From: an uncultured Gammaproteobacteria bacterium | GTDB lineage: Bacteria > Pseudomonadota > Gammaproteobacteria > Pseudomonadales > Pseudohongiellaceae | DNA: 64,000 bases | NCBI GenBank assembly: GCA_913060695.1 | Contig: CAJXUA010000020.1 | Span: 1 to 64,000 of the forward strand | Reading direction: 5' to 3' | Part shown: piece by piece, positions 25,556 through 35,152 of the stretch | Layout of the letters: each line of letters begins with the position of its first letter | Numbering within the stretch: the first letter of the stretch is position 1 | The notes under the pieces: generated by a model | Database searches by the model: none | What the model was told of the DNA's origin: nothing | The model's input: the letters and a program-made list of their open reading frames with translations, nothing else | Translations under genes and position numbers: made by a program

Positions 25556-26545
25556 TTACTTCCCCTTGCTCGCTGCACTGCCCTTGTTGGCAATGATGCT
25601 GTCAATTTTTAGTGCGAGATTGCCGTTGGAAACGCCAATTCGTGTGTTAAACATCGGAATTCCATTCGCTTTTAGAACGACCGTGTCTGGCATGTCGACG
25701 GGTATGATATCGCCGGTTTCCAGATCGACCACGTCCCGTAGCGTAATACTTTGTTCAAACATCCTGCAGCCAAAGTCGACACGGGCATCCATGATGTCTT
25801 CACGCATGGCATCCGCCCAACTGTCATCCACTTCGTCGGCATCGACGCGTGCTCCGACTTCGAGCAACTCCCGAATCGGTTCGATCATCTTGTAGGGAAG
25901 CGCCAGTTGGATCTCGCCGCCACCGCCGCCATCGAAGGCTACAGTGAAAACGCTGATCATAATGAGTTCGCCGGGCGAGAGGATATTGACTGCATCTGGA
26001 TTCACTTCGGAACGCTGAGGTTCCAGTTCTACCTTGTAGACACTCTTCCATGCATTCACGAGATCCGAGTAGGCCTGCGTGAGCACCATCTGTACCACAC
26101 GCTGTTCGGTGGGCGTGAACTCGCGGCTCTCGATTTTCACCTCGCGACCAGTGCCACCGAAGAAGTTATCCACCATGCGGAACACCAGATTCGCATCCAT
26201 GGCTAGAATGGCTGTACCGCGCAGAGGGCGTAGCTTGAATAGGTTTAGGCTAGTGGGCATGTAGAGCGAATGTTTGTATTCACTGAACTTGCCTATTTTG
26301 GTACCGGTGATATTGACCTCTGCATTGCGACGCAGCAGATTGAACATATTGTTGCGCAGTGCCCTAGCGAAATTCTCGTTGATCATTTCCAGCGTCGGCA
26401 TCTTATGCCGTACGACATGCTCCTGGCTGGTCAGATCGTAGGGGCGCACATTCTGCGATGCTCCCTCGGCATTAACATCGACCTCACCCTCGTCGACGCC
26501 GTGCAGCAGCGCATTGATTTCATCTTGTGATAAGAGGTCTTGCAT
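25556..26545 (-). CDS. fliM: Flagellar switch protein FliM
   Basis: A 329-residue protein. The N-terminal LLSQDEINALLHGVDEG is the CheY-P-binding peptide, the middle domain shows the GTAILAMDANLVFRMVDNFFGG signature, and the C-terminal SpoA domain ends near residue 325. Retention of the CheY-binding peptide implies that the cell still has CheY even though no che genes are here. It follows fliL with about 41 bp between. Confidence 0.97.
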   Translation of the reverse strand: MQDLLSQDEINALLHGVDEGEVDVNAEGASQNVRPYDLTSQEHVVRHKMPTLEMINENFARALRNNMFNLLRRNAEVNITGTKIGKFSEYKHSLYMPTSLNLFKLRPLRGTAILAMDANLVFRMVDNFFGGTGREVKIESREFTPTEQRVVQMVLTQAYSDLVNAWKSVYKVELEPQRSEVNPDAVNILSPGELIMISVFTVAFDGGGGGEIQLALPYKMIEPIRELLEVGARVDADEVDDSWADAMREDIMDARVDFGCRMFEQSITLRDVVDLETGDIIPVDMPDTVVLKANGIPMFNTRIGVSNGNLALKIDSIIANKGSAASKGK

Positions 26546-26586
26546 GTTTCTTACCTGTTCGCATTAGCGAACTCTGTGAATGTGTT

Positions 26587-27093
26587 TTACTGCGTTACGA
26601 ACGAGGTAAACAAAACCTCTTCAATGCCGTCGCGACCGATCTCATGATGCAAGACCGCCTTTACTTCCTCAGTTGCGAGATTGCGCAGCTGTTCGATGCC
26701 CGAAGAAGGCGACTCGGCGACCTCCAGCATTTGCGCGGTGAACAGATTAAGTAGGTTATGACGAATGATTGGCATGTGCTCGATCACCGCATCTAGCGCT
26801 GCCTGATCTCGCGACATCACCGAGAGGTTGGCTTGGAGATAGCGCTGACGTCCCTGAAAGGGGTAGCTCACGATGAACGATGGCGTCATATCCAAGTAAA
26901 TCATCGGCCCAGTTGGCGCTGCGACTACCGGCGTGGCCCCTTCGGCTAGCTCCTCCGGCGGAGGACTGAGAAGGAAGAAATAGGCACCGCCGCCGCCACC
27001 CAGAACGAGGACGACAGCCGCGATTATGATAATCAGGGTCTTCTTGCTTTTCTTAGGAGCCGCTTCGTTAGCACCTGCGTCATTCTCTGCCAT
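26587..27093 (-). CDS. fliL: Flagellar basal body protein FliL
   Basis: A 168-residue single-span membrane protein: a charged N-terminus, transmembrane helix (TLIIIIAAVVLVLGGGGGAYFFLL) and a periplasmic stomatin-like domain (YLDMTPSFIVSYPFQGRQRYLQANLSVMSRD). It supports stator engagement. The frame is open up to a TTG at 27135, but that position lies inside the sigma-54 promoter at 27132-27146. I therefore start at the ATG at 27093; the Shine-Dalgarno there is weak. Confidence 0.93.
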   Translation of the reverse strand: MAENDAGANEAAPKKSKKTLIIIIAAVVLVLGGGGGAYFFLLSPPPEELAEGATPVVAAPTGPMIYLDMTPSFIVSYPFQGRQRYLQANLSVMSRDQAALDAVIEHMPIIRHNLLNLFTAQMLEVAESPSSGIEQLRNLATEEVKAVLHHEIGRDGIEEVLFTSFVTQ

Positions 27094-27131
27094 ATCATCA
27101 CCGTCAAAAACTGGAATTTCAGTGGATTGTA

Positions 27132-27146
27132 GCAAAGGCTGTGCCA
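27132..27146 (-). promoter_or_regulatory. Sigma-54 promoter for fliL operon
   Basis: Read on the minus strand: TGGCAC-AGCCT-TTGC, a perfect match to the sigma-54 -24/-12 consensus with five-base spacer, followed by T. Transcription would start near 27120, about 27 bases before the fliL ATG. Location before fliLMNOPQR fits the RpoN/FleQ- or FleR-dependent class seen in Pseudomonas and Vibrio. Confidence 0.85.
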
Positions 27147-27180
27147 GTGAGCTGCACTCTTAGAGGAGAAAGTTGGAATC

Positions 27181-27211
27181 GCTACAGGCCTCTATTCTTG
27201 AGGCCTGTAGC
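27181..27211. other. Perfect 12-bp hairpin between fliK and fliL
   Basis: GCTACAGGCCTC (27181-27192) and GAGGCCTGTAGC (27200-27211) pair perfectly around a seven-base loop. The minus-strand flank after the stem is not T-rich, so it is not a textbook intrinsic terminator. It could still end or stabilise the fliK message, upstream of the fliL sigma-54 promoter. Confidence 0.6.
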
Positions 27212-27305
27212 TTTAGGAGGGAAAAATGCGTTAAGGCAGGAGTGGTGATTGAGAGTAATTTGACCCTAATTCACGACATAAACGACAAATAACTGACACT
27301 TGCTA

Positions 27306-29000
27306 TTAGGCATAGAAATCGATCAAACCGGTAGCAACTTGAACGATCTGGGACGATGCACTACCTGCAGCTTCGTCTACTGACTCGCCCTGGGACTGTC
27401 CAGGACGGCCGCTTGTGCGCTCGCCCGAGCCTTGGCCGGCCGAGGAATTATCCGAGACTTGAGCATCTACGAGTTGCATGCCCTGCTGCCCCATCATCTC
27501 CTGTAAGCGCGGAAAGCTCAGTTCCAAGGCGTCACGCACCACAGCATGGGGGCTGTGGAAACTAACGCTGGCCTGATCCCCATTCACGCTGACCTTCACG
27601 GTCATTGCTCCCAGTTCGGGCGGGTCCAGTTGAATCTGTGCGGAACTGACTTTCAGCCCCGCCATTAGTGATACACGCTGGGCAATGCTCTCGCCCCAGG
27701 CATTCTGTCCAACCGTCGCGCCCAGCGCCTGCCCGAAATTTGAGGCCTGCATGGTCTGCGCGAAGGAATTAGTGGTTGGCGTACCGCGCCCGCTAGTGCT
27801 CGCAGCATTCGCCGAAGCCGTCTCAACGCGCCAAGGACTTATCTCCGCGCTACTCAGCGAGGCATTGGCTGCGCTGCGCTCTCCTGTGCTGGCGCTAAGG
27901 GCAGCCTCGGGCTGACCACTAGCCTGACGCAAAGACTGGGCAAATTGCTGAATCTGACCGCTGTGAGAGATGGGCACGGAGGCCGCAATAGGATCTTGGC
28001 GCGCAGCCTGAGTGCTTGCAGCAGTAGCGCTGCGTTGTTGCTCTTGCGCGTCGATACCACGCCACGCGCGCACCAGTTGCGCCTGCGCAGGCTCATCTCG
28101 GTCTGCTTGCGCCTCGCTGGCTGCAACCGCCGAGGCCAGGTTAGCAGCCGACTGGTTCGTCTGGGTCAGGCTCGCCTGTTGAGTGTCTTCGACGCTCAGC
28201 TCTGCGCTCGCCTGCTGTACTTGCGATTGGGCTATTGAAACCTCGCCCTGAAGCGCTTGCTTTGCTTGATTGCTCCCATCGGCTAAGTCTTGCTGGACCC
28301 CTTCAGCCAACTGCGTCGAGGCCTGCTTGGCAACCTCGTTGAGGGCTTGTTCACTAGCCTGCGCTGCGTCTACGCTTTGTGCTTGAGTTTGAGCCGTGGC
28401 TTGGGCGCTTGCAGCCGACGCTATTCCCCGTTGCTCTACGCTAAGAGTTGTTTGTTGCTTGCCCTCCGCCTTGCCGTTGCTTGCGCTCACTAGGGCATGG
28501 AAGGCTTCCGCCGCAGCCTGTTGTTGCTGTTCGAAGCTAAGGGTTTCAGTGTTATTAGGTGCAAGCGGCTCTTGGGCAGCACTCGGACCTTGCGCTTGAA
28601 TAGGGGGGTTACTGCTCGGTTGATTGTCGTTTGCGGCACTGGGTTCGGAAGGCTTGGCAACGACGGAGGTCGGCAAAGCCTCTCCTTCTGGCGGCAGGGC
28701 GTTTCCGCTCGCGGCAAGGGCTGCCGCATCGTTCTGTTGTTCCCGTTCCATCGTGGCCACGCGCTGTGACCTGCGTTCTTGATCTCTGCCCTGCTCCTGT
28801 ATGCCCTCTTCATAGGCATTGATAAAACGCTTCTGCTGCATGCGTTTCTCGGCAGCGGCGTCTTGCGCTAGGCCTTTATCTGCGGCACTTGCGGCACTTT
28901 TCACCGCGGCAATGCGGGTATCATCGGCACGTTGTTGAGTGCTTTGGTTCTGACTATTAGACGCAGCGACTATAGGCAATAAGCCATTGATTGCGGGCAT
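27306..29000 (-). CDS. fliK: Flagellar hook-length control protein FliK
   Basis: A 564-residue protein with a very Gln/Ala/Ser-rich, presumably disordered N-terminal 420 residues, and the Flg_hook C-terminal domain (VSLMAGLKVSSAQIQLDPPELGAMTVKVSVNGDQASVSFHSPHAVVRDALE). It measures hook length and triggers the FlhB switch; the length of the disordered part sets hook size in characterised homologues. The ATG at 29000 has an AGAGGA Shine-Dalgarno; an upstream GTG at 29036 is less likely. A sigma-54 site precedes it (29060-29074), so it can be transcribed separately from fliJ. Confidence 0.93.
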   Translation of the reverse strand: MPAINGLLPIVAASNSQNQSTQQRADDTRIAAVKSAASAADKGLAQDAAAEKRMQQKRFINAYEEGIQEQGRDQERRSQRVATMEREQQNDAAALAASGNALPPEGEALPTSVVAKPSEPSAANDNQPSSNPPIQAQGPSAAQEPLAPNNTETLSFEQQQQAAAEAFHALVSASNGKAEGKQQTTLSVEQRGIASAASAQATAQTQAQSVDAAQASEQALNEVAKQASTQLAEGVQQDLADGSNQAKQALQGEVSIAQSQVQQASAELSVEDTQQASLTQTNQSAANLASAVAASEAQADRDEPAQAQLVRAWRGIDAQEQQRSATAASTQAARQDPIAASVPISHSGQIQQFAQSLRQASGQPEAALSASTGERSAANASLSSAEISPWRVETASANAASTSGRGTPTTNSFAQTMQASNFGQALGATVGQNAWGESIAQRVSLMAGLKVSSAQIQLDPPELGAMTVKVSVNGDQASVSFHSPHAVVRDALELSFPRLQEMMGQQGMQLVDAQVSDNSSAGQGSGERTSGRPGQSQGESVDEAAGSASSQIVQVATGLIDFYA

Positions 29001-29059
29001 ACGATTTCCTCTAAGGTCTGTGCTCAAAGCAGGCACAGCAATAATTACTTAGAGGGATT

Positions 29060-29074
29060 GCAAGTTGTTTGCCA
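29060..29074 (-). promoter_or_regulatory. Sigma-54 promoter for fliK
   Basis: Read on the minus strand: TGGCAA-ACAAC-TTGC, five of six at -24 and a full TTGC at -12, followed by A. The expected start near 29047 leaves a 47-base leader before the fliK ATG. It lies in the 77-bp gap after the fliJ stop. Confidence 0.7.
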
Positions 29075-29077
29075 AGA

Positions 29078-29524
29078 TTAGAACCGAGGATGACGAAGCC
29101 GCCAACGTCCCGCGATTTCGTCGAGCTCTTTCTGCTCTTGGCGCTCCTGGGCGACATTCTCCTGCGCTACGGCCTTGTCTTGCAGCTTGAGCACCCCTTT
29201 GTGACGGGCATCGAGCATCTGCCAGTGCCGGCGGACCTGTTCGATCTGATGTTTTACGGTGTGGACCTGCTGGGTCTGCTGGGTAATCGCCTTGGCGACA
29301 TTCTCGCTGAAGTCGTTGTAACGGCGAAACTCCTGCACGCTGAACCCTTTGCGGCCTTCGCTCTGAATCGTCGCACGGTATTCGGTGAGATATTGCTCTA
29401 GCTGCTCGAGCTTATTCTGCTCATCGCCTAGCTTACGCTGCACGAAGGCCAAAGCCTGTGCCGCCTCATCTACCTTGCGCTTCGCTAGGTCTACTACCGT
29501 ATCTAGGCGTTTGGAGCGCTTCAT
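29078..29524 (-). CDS. fliJ: Flagellar export chaperone FliJ
   Basis: A 148-residue, almost wholly alpha-helical coiled-coil protein ([23 protein letters not shown]..., [21 protein letters not shown]). It is the stalk-like partner of the FliI ATPase and escorts export substrates. The start overlaps the fliI stop (ATGA). Confidence 0.92.
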   Translation of the reverse strand: MKRSKRLDTVVDLAKRKVDEAAQALAFVQRKLGDEQNKLEQLEQYLTEYRATIQSEGRKGFSVQEFRRYNDFSENVAKAITQQTQQVHTVKHQIEQVRRHWQMLDARHKGVLKLQDKAVAQENVAQERQEQKELDEIAGRWRLRHPRF

Positions 29525-30963
29525 CCATTACCTCGGCCCATCTGCGGATTAGCTCCATTGCCGTGGCTAAGGGTGCGCGACTGTAAGGGTGTCACGTTGC
29601 TCGGGCTCACATTGCCAGGACGTGCAGCGGGAACGACAACTCGGCTGAGCTTACTTAGGGCCTCGTCGAAGCTGACCTTGTCTTTGAGGCCCTGCTGCAT
29701 GAATTGACGCAGATGTGGCATGCGCTCGATCGCGAAGTCGATCTCTTTATCCGTGCCCGGCACATAGGCGCCAACGCTGATAAGGTCGCGGTTCTGTTGA
29801 TAGCGCGCATAGATGCGTCGGAATAGCTGCATCTTGGCGAAATGATCGGGGTTGACCACCGAAGGCATCACGCGGCTGATAGAGGCCTCGATATCGATGG
29901 CAGGGTAGTGTCCTTCCTCGGCAAGAGCGCGGGAGAGGACGATGTGACCATCTAGAATGGCTCGCGCGGAGTCGGCAACTGGGTCTTGTTGGTCGTCGCC
30001 CTCGGTTAATACCGTATAGAAAGCGGTTATCGAGCCTTGCCCCGAATCGGCATTACCGGCGCGCTCTACGAGCTGCGGTAATTTCGCGAATACGGAGGGC
30101 GGATAGCCCTTTGTCGCTGGCGGCTCGCCAATGGCGAGCGCGATCTCGCGTTGCGCCATCGCATATCGGGTTAGGGAATCCATGAGCATAAGCACGTCTT
30201 TGCCCTGCTCTCGAAAGCCCTCGGCAATGCGTGTTGTGAGGGTTGCCGCACGCAGGCGCAACAAGGGCGAATCGTCTGCCGGAGAGGCTACTACCACGGC
30301 ACGTCTCAGGCCCGCCTCGCCTAGAATCTCGTCTATGAACTCTTTCACTTCCCTGCCCCGCTCACCGATTAGGCCAACCACGATGACATCGGCGTCAGTA
30401 AACTGGGTCATCATGCCTAACAGCACAGACTTACCCACGCCGCTGCCGGCGAAAAGACCAAGACGTTGCCCGCGACCAACCGTGAGCAGAGCATTGATCG
30501 TGGCGATACCCACATCAAGGGGTTTGCGAATGGGCTGTCTTTCTAGGGGATTGATGACTTTCTGAACCTGCGGACCGTGTGCCTCGATGTCGTGAAGGGG
30601 CACTTCACCCTTGCCATCGAGGGGCAGGCCTAGGCCATTGAGTACGCGTCCTAATAAGGCGGGACCCACTGCGATGTGATCGCTCTTGGCTAAGGGCAGC
30701 ACGCGAGCCCCTGGCGCAAGCCCCTCGATAGAGGTCAGTGGCATTAAATAGATACGCGGACCATCGAAACCCACTACCTCGGTCTCGATCTCTCGTCCGC
30801 TGCCGTCTGTCACGCTGCAGCGTCCACCAAGGGTGACATTACAGCCGACCGCTTCGAGGGTCATACCCACGACACGGGTCAGCCTTCCCTCCACAGGGGG
30901 CAAAAGATTGGCCGGACGCTTGGGAGCGTATTGACGAACTCTCTGTGCGAGGCTTTGACGCAA
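29521..30963 (-). CDS. fliI: Flagellar export ATPase FliI
   Basis: A 480-residue F1-beta-like ATPase. Walker [12 protein letters not shown] lies near residue 170, Walker B is in [13 protein letters not shown], and the family [16 protein letters not shown] is intact. It hydrolyses ATP to aid substrate delivery to FlhA. The N-terminus ([19 protein letters not shown]) is the FliH-binding region. Two bases separate it from fliH. Confidence 0.97.
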   Translation of the reverse strand: MRQSLAQRVRQYAPKRPANLLPPVEGRLTRVVGMTLEAVGCNVTLGGRCSVTDGSGREIETEVVGFDGPRIYLMPLTSIEGLAPGARVLPLAKSDHIAVGPALLGRVLNGLGLPLDGKGEVPLHDIEAHGPQVQKVINPLERQPIRKPLDVGIATINALLTVGRGQRLGLFAGSGVGKSVLLGMMTQFTDADVIVVGLIGERGREVKEFIDEILGEAGLRRAVVVASPADDSPLLRLRAATLTTRIAEGFREQGKDVLMLMDSLTRYAMAQREIALAIGEPPATKGYPPSVFAKLPQLVERAGNADSGQGSITAFYTVLTEGDDQQDPVADSARAILDGHIVLSRALAEEGHYPAIDIEASISRVMPSVVNPDHFAKMQLFRRIYARYQQNRDLISVGAYVPGTDKEIDFAIERMPHLRQFMQQGLKDKVSFDEALSKLSRVVVPAARPGNVSPSNVTPLQSRTLSHGNGANPQMGRGNG

Positions 30964-30965
30964 GA

Positions 30966-31886
30966 TCAGGTCCCCGATCGGAGCAGCGGTGCCGCTGGCG
31001 GGATTACACCTTTGCGCAGGTATTCAACTTGTTCTAGCAAGTCAGGCTCGTCGTCGCTGGAATCTTCCGCCTCTTCAGCAGTAGTTTCTTCGATGGCTTC
31101 GACCTTTGGCGTGCGCGGCTTCACAACGGGCTCTGGTGCTGCCTCGACTTGCTCTTCGGCTGGCCCCTGCAGTTGCTTGTCCATCAATTGTTCGATCATG
31201 GCTGCGAAACGACGCTCAACTGTAAAGTCTACGAGGCTCTGGTCGGTCTCGACACGGCATCCGCCTTTGCTGATTGTCTCATCCGGTAGCGCTCGCCAGC
31301 TCTCGCCGCCGCGCTCCTTCGCCTCATTCAACACTGCTACATCGGCAGGATTGACGAAAATACGCACATTGTCGCGACTAGGGGGCAGAGCGCCAATGGC
31401 CTGGCGGACAATTTGAATAATATGCTTAGAATCGATCTGCAGTTCGCGTCCAACAACTACGCGCGACACCTCTGTCACGACGTTCATTAGGGCTTGTTCC
31501 AGCATATAGTCTTGATCGTTGAGCGCGTGGCTCAGGTGAGTCATCAACTCATCCACTGCCGCGAGTTTCTCGTCTACTTGCTTCTGCGCCCTCTGCAGGC
31601 CCTGTTGCATGCCCTTCTCTGTTCCCTCGGCAAGGCCCTGGGCTAGGCCCTCTTTCCGACCCTCAGATAAACCCTCTATGCGCCCCTTGGTCAAGCCTTC
31701 CTCATAGCCTGCATCCACCAGTTCTTCCGGTGTCTTGCTTACCTCAGGTCGACGTTCATCGCGCGGGACTGCCTGCACTAGGTGCCCGGCTTTATCGATA
31801 GATGGAGGCAGCCATGCATGCACGTTTACCGCTTCCAGATCTGCGCTGGTCACGCGGCCTAGGCCGTCAAACGGATGTCGTTCCAT
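30966..31886 (-). CDS. fliH: Flagellar export regulator FliH
   Basis: A 306-residue protein. Residues about 60-105 hold the diagnostic glycine-spaced repeats ([36 protein letters not shown]) that form the FliH coiled coil. The C-terminal half resembles the delta/b-subunit-like domain that holds FliI inactive. An acidic Glu/Val-rich tail (about residues 255-295) is an unusual addition. It follows fliG after 67 bp. Confidence 0.93.
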   Translation of the reverse strand: MERHPFDGLGRVTSADLEAVNVHAWLPPSIDKAGHLVQAVPRDERRPEVSKTPEELVDAGYEEGLTKGRIEGLSEGRKEGLAQGLAEGTEKGMQQGLQRAQKQVDEKLAAVDELMTHLSHALNDQDYMLEQALMNVVTEVSRVVVGRELQIDSKHIIQIVRQAIGALPPSRDNVRIFVNPADVAVLNEAKERGGESWRALPDETISKGGCRVETDQSLVDFTVERRFAAMIEQLMDKQLQGPAEEQVEAAPEPVVKPRTPKVEAIEETTAEEAEDSSDDEPDLLEQVEYLRKGVIPPAAPLLRSGT

Positions 31887-31953
31887 TACAATGTCCCTTT
31901 CATCTGGGTCTCGCCCATTGGTTTACTATGCGCCAAGAGAGTTACAGCCCCTC

Positions 31954-32991
31954 TTAGATCATATCGTCGCCGCCACCGCCAAGTTGAATCTCGCCGGCAT
32001 CGGACATACGTCTCGCGATCACTAGAATCTCCTTCTGCGCCACCTCGACCTCGCTGATGCGTACTGGTCCCTTGGCTTCCAAGTCGTCGCGCAGTAGCTC
32101 TGCCGCGCGCTTGGACATGTTGCCGAAGATCTTCTCTTGGAGAGCCTCGTCTGCGCCTTTGAGCGCTAGGATGAGGACTTCAGAAGACACTTCGCGCAGC
32201 AATGCTTGAATGCCGCGATCGTCCACTTCGCGCAGATTGTCGAACACGAACATGAGGTCCTGAATCTTGACACCCAGTTCTTCGTCGACGCCCTTAATGG
32301 CTTCCATCAATTCCGCCTCGATAGTCTTGTCGAGGCTGTTCATAATGTCTGCCGCCAGCTTAGTGCCGGCGATGTTCGTAGTCGGCTTGGTCGCCTTACC
32401 AGAGAACTGCTTCTCCAACACCACGTTGAGTTCCTTCAGGGCGTCGGGTTGTACACTTTCTAAAGTAGCTAGGCGCAGCACAACGTCGAGGCGTTCTTTC
32501 TCCGGGAACTGGCCGAGAATGCTCGCCGCCTGTTCCGGCTCTAGATGGCTCAACACGACCGCTTGAATCTGTGGATGTTCATTGCGAATGGCGTCGGCAA
32601 CCGCGCGCGCGTCCATCCACTTCAGGCTGTTGATGCCCGAGGAAGAGTCGCCAGTTAGGATGCGATCCATGAGGCCCCTAGCGCGAGTCTCGCCTAGCGC
32701 TTCGGTCAACATATTCTTGATGTAATCGTCGCTACCCACGCCGAGGCTCGACTGCCCACTGCAGGCGGAAATGAACTGTGTTAGGACGTGCTCGACGCTC
32801 TCCTGACTGATCTGACGCAGGCTCGACATCGCGGTACCAACCTTCTGTACCTCCTTGGGCCCCATCTGTTTGAGAATCTCCGCAGCGTCTTTCTCGCCCA
32901 TGCTCATCAAGAGGATGGCCGCACGATCTACGGGGGAAAAATTCTTAGGCGCCGCTGGGCGCGCGAGTGCGTTTTCTTCAGGCATCGTCAC
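31954..32991 (-). CDS. fliG: Flagellar motor switch protein FliG
   Basis: A 345-residue protein with the three FliG domains: the N-terminal FliF-binding AAILLMSMGEKDAAEILKQM, the middle domain containing EHPQIQAVVLSHLEPEQAASIL, and the C-terminal torque domain with charged helix LMFVFDNLREVDDRGIQALLREV. It transmits stator force to the rotor. Its start overlaps the end of fliF by 14 bases. Confidence 0.97.
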   Translation of the reverse strand: MTMPEENALARPAAPKNFSPVDRAAILLMSMGEKDAAEILKQMGPKEVQKVGTAMSSLRQISQESVEHVLTQFISACSGQSSLGVGSDDYIKNMLTEALGETRARGLMDRILTGDSSSGINSLKWMDARAVADAIRNEHPQIQAVVLSHLEPEQAASILGQFPEKERLDVVLRLATLESVQPDALKELNVVLEKQFSGKATKPTTNIAGTKLAADIMNSLDKTIEAELMEAIKGVDEELGVKIQDLMFVFDNLREVDDRGIQALLREVSSEVLILALKGADEALQEKIFGNMSKRAAELLRDDLEAKGPVRISEVEVAQKEILVIARRMSDAGEIQLGGGGDDMI

Positions 32992-34690
32992 TTATCCATT
33001 GTTTAACTACTTGGGCAACCCGACCCGGGTCTTGAGCAATCAGTCCTTTGATGGCATTGAGTTGACGCTCGTAGCCATCAGTAGGGCCTGGCAACATCTT
33101 GTCCTCACTACCGGAGAGAGTGACCTTGTCGCCATTGATATCTAAGTCTGCGTACTCCCCTTGTGCGGCGGCTTTGGCGAGGTCTTTACCCGAGCCACTC
33201 TGGCCGGAGAGATTGCGCAAAACAGGGCGCAGCACGCCAAACACTAGCAAGCCAACGAGGAGGAAGCCTAATGCCTGTTTCAGGCCACTAAGCAACCAGT
33301 CTTGCTGCCAGAAAGGCTGGGAGTCGAACTCTTCGAATACGATAGGGGCAAAGCGATTATTGATAACGGTGACGCTATCGCCTCGCGCTGCGCTATAGCC
33401 CACTACGTCCTGAACCAAAGCCGTGATGCGCTCGATGTCCTCCGGCTCCCAAGGCTCCAAGGTCTCCGTGCCGTCCACCGAAGGCGTGGCAGAAGGACGA
33501 TCATCCAGCACCACGGCAACGCTTAGGCGGCGCACGGCAACTGGATCGCTAGAGGTATAACTAATCGTACGGTCTAATTCGAAATTGCGCGTAGACTGCT
33601 GACGGTTATTACCATTGCTAGCCGCTGCGGCGCCGGCAGCACCCGGGTCGACGATCGCATTAGCATCGGCAATCGTGCCGTCGACAGGAGGTTGATTGCT
33701 TAGAGCGCCAGGAATACCACCACTGCCGCCCGCGCTATCCGCGCTGCGATTCTCAGCCGAGGACTGCTCACTGCGTAGCGCGCCTTCAGGGCTGTATACT
33801 TCCGCGGCTTGCTCTGTACGGGTGAAATCGATGTCTGCACTTATCTCTGCACTGAAGCGACCGGCCCCGACTATAGGTTGCAGAATGCGATTGAGTCGCT
33901 CGACGAGGGTGTCCTCGTAACGACGTGAATAGTCGAACTGCTGACCGGCGACGACAAGGTCGCTGCTGTCGTCTTTACGGGATAATAGATTGCCACGCTG
34001 ATCCACGATCGTAACGTTCTCGGGGATCAACTCAGGCACGCTAGAGGCCACTAAGTTAGAGATCGCATCGACTTGCGTGTCACTGAGATCGCTACCGGCT
34101 TGTAGCGTTAGGAAAACTGAGGCAGTGGGGTTGCGCGAGCTGCGCACGAATACCGAACGCTCTGGTGTGGCAAGGTGTACGCGTGCAGACTGAACGTTGC
34201 GAAAGCCCATGATCGTGCGCTGCAACTCGCCTTCTTGGCTGCGCTTATAACGATTCGCTTCCATGAACTGACTAGTGCCGAGCCCTTGCTCTGCATCGAG
34301 GGATTCGTAGCCATAACCAGACTCGCGAGAGATGCCTGCGGCGGCGACCTGAAGGCGCAGTTCAGAGACGCGATCTGCTGGCACGAGAATAACCCCAGTA
34401 GAGGGTTCAATACGGAAATCTAGATTGCGAGTTTCCAAAACCTCGACAAGAGCGCCCATGTCATAGCCATTCATATCCGCATAGAGGGGCTGATAGCTTT
34501 CGCCACGCGACCACAGCACAACCGCGAAACCAATGGCGACGCTCGCGGCTAAGCCGGTCATCAAACCAAGCTGACGCAGGAAATCTAGCCGCATAAAGCC
34601 TGCTAGGAAATCACTTCCCATCGCACGTTGCCCCGCGCTTGGTAGATTGGCGTCGCCCGGTCTTGTGGATGCGTCAGTCGCTGTAGCCAT
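32978..34690 (-). CDS. fliF: Flagellar MS-ring protein FliF
   Basis: A 570-residue protein with a transmembrane helix near residues 40-58, two ring-building domains (YQPLYADMNGYDMGALVEVLE, YKRSQEGELQRTIMGFRNVQSARVHLA), a disordered Asn/Ala/Gly-rich periplasmic loop around 300-370, a second transmembrane helix near 465-485 and a C-terminal FliG-binding tail (AIKGLIAQDPGRVAQVVKQW). It seeds the basal body around the export gate. 43 bp separate it from fliE. Confidence 0.97.
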   Translation of the reverse strand: MATATDASTRPGDANLPSAGQRAMGSDFLAGFMRLDFLRQLGLMTGLAASVAIGFAVVLWSRGESYQPLYADMNGYDMGALVEVLETRNLDFRIEPSTGVILVPADRVSELRLQVAAAGISRESGYGYESLDAEQGLGTSQFMEANRYKRSQEGELQRTIMGFRNVQSARVHLATPERSVFVRSSRNPTASVFLTLQAGSDLSDTQVDAISNLVASSVPELIPENVTIVDQRGNLLSRKDDSSDLVVAGQQFDYSRRYEDTLVERLNRILQPIVGAGRFSAEISADIDFTRTEQAAEVYSPEGALRSEQSSAENRSADSAGGSGGIPGALSNQPPVDGTIADANAIVDPGAAGAAAASNGNNRQQSTRNFELDRTISYTSSDPVAVRRLSVAVVLDDRPSATPSVDGTETLEPWEPEDIERITALVQDVVGYSAARGDSVTVINNRFAPIVFEEFDSQPFWQQDWLLSGLKQALGFLLVGLLVFGVLRPVLRNLSGQSGSGKDLAKAAAQGEYADLDINGDKVTLSGSEDKMLPGPTDGYERQLNAIKGLIAQDPGRVAQVVKQWISDDA

Positions 34691-34733
34691 GTTCTTATCT
34701 TCTAATTAAAAGTGTGGAATAAACGGCGCCGAT

Positions 34734-35135
34734 TTATAGCGGCATATTCATAATGTCTTGATAGGCACTGACCAGGCGGTTGCGCACTTGCGTCATCGCC
34801 TCGAAAGACACACTCGCCTTCTGCATTTGGATCATCACTTGGGTGATATCGACACTGGTGTCACCCATCTCGTAGGCTGTTTGTAACTCGCCCGAGCGCG
34901 CCTGCGTCTCGCTTACCGAGTCCACGGCCTGCTTCAGCAGGTCAGAGAAACTAACTTTATCTGTAGAGGAGGTTTGGTTAACCGTGTCCGAACGCAGTGC
35001 GCCCTCTAGGGTATTAGCCGGATTAACCATGCCCGCACCCATGGTACGCACATCGGAGGGCTGAACCTGATCGCGCATCTCACGCATCTGCATGAGAACT
35101 CGATTGATGTCGACTCGATTACTAATATCTGCCAT
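34734..35135 (-). CDS. fliE: Flagellar hook-basal body protein FliE
   Basis: A 133-residue protein with the C-terminal FliE signature (VDITQVMIQMQKASVSFEAMTQVRNRLVSAYQDIMNMPL). It links the MS ring to the rod and is an early export substrate. It follows fleR by 17 bp; no separate sigma-54 site was found there, so fliEFGHIJ may be read from the fleSR promoter. Confidence 0.94.
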   Translation of the reverse strand: MADISNRVDINRVLMQMREMRDQVQPSDVRTMGAGMVNPANTLEGALRSDTVNQTSSTDKVSFSDLLKQAVDSVSETQARSGELQTAYEMGDTSVDITQVMIQMQKASVSFEAMTQVRNRLVSAYQDIMNMPL

Positions 35136-35152
35136 TTTCTCCGCTCTCCTAC

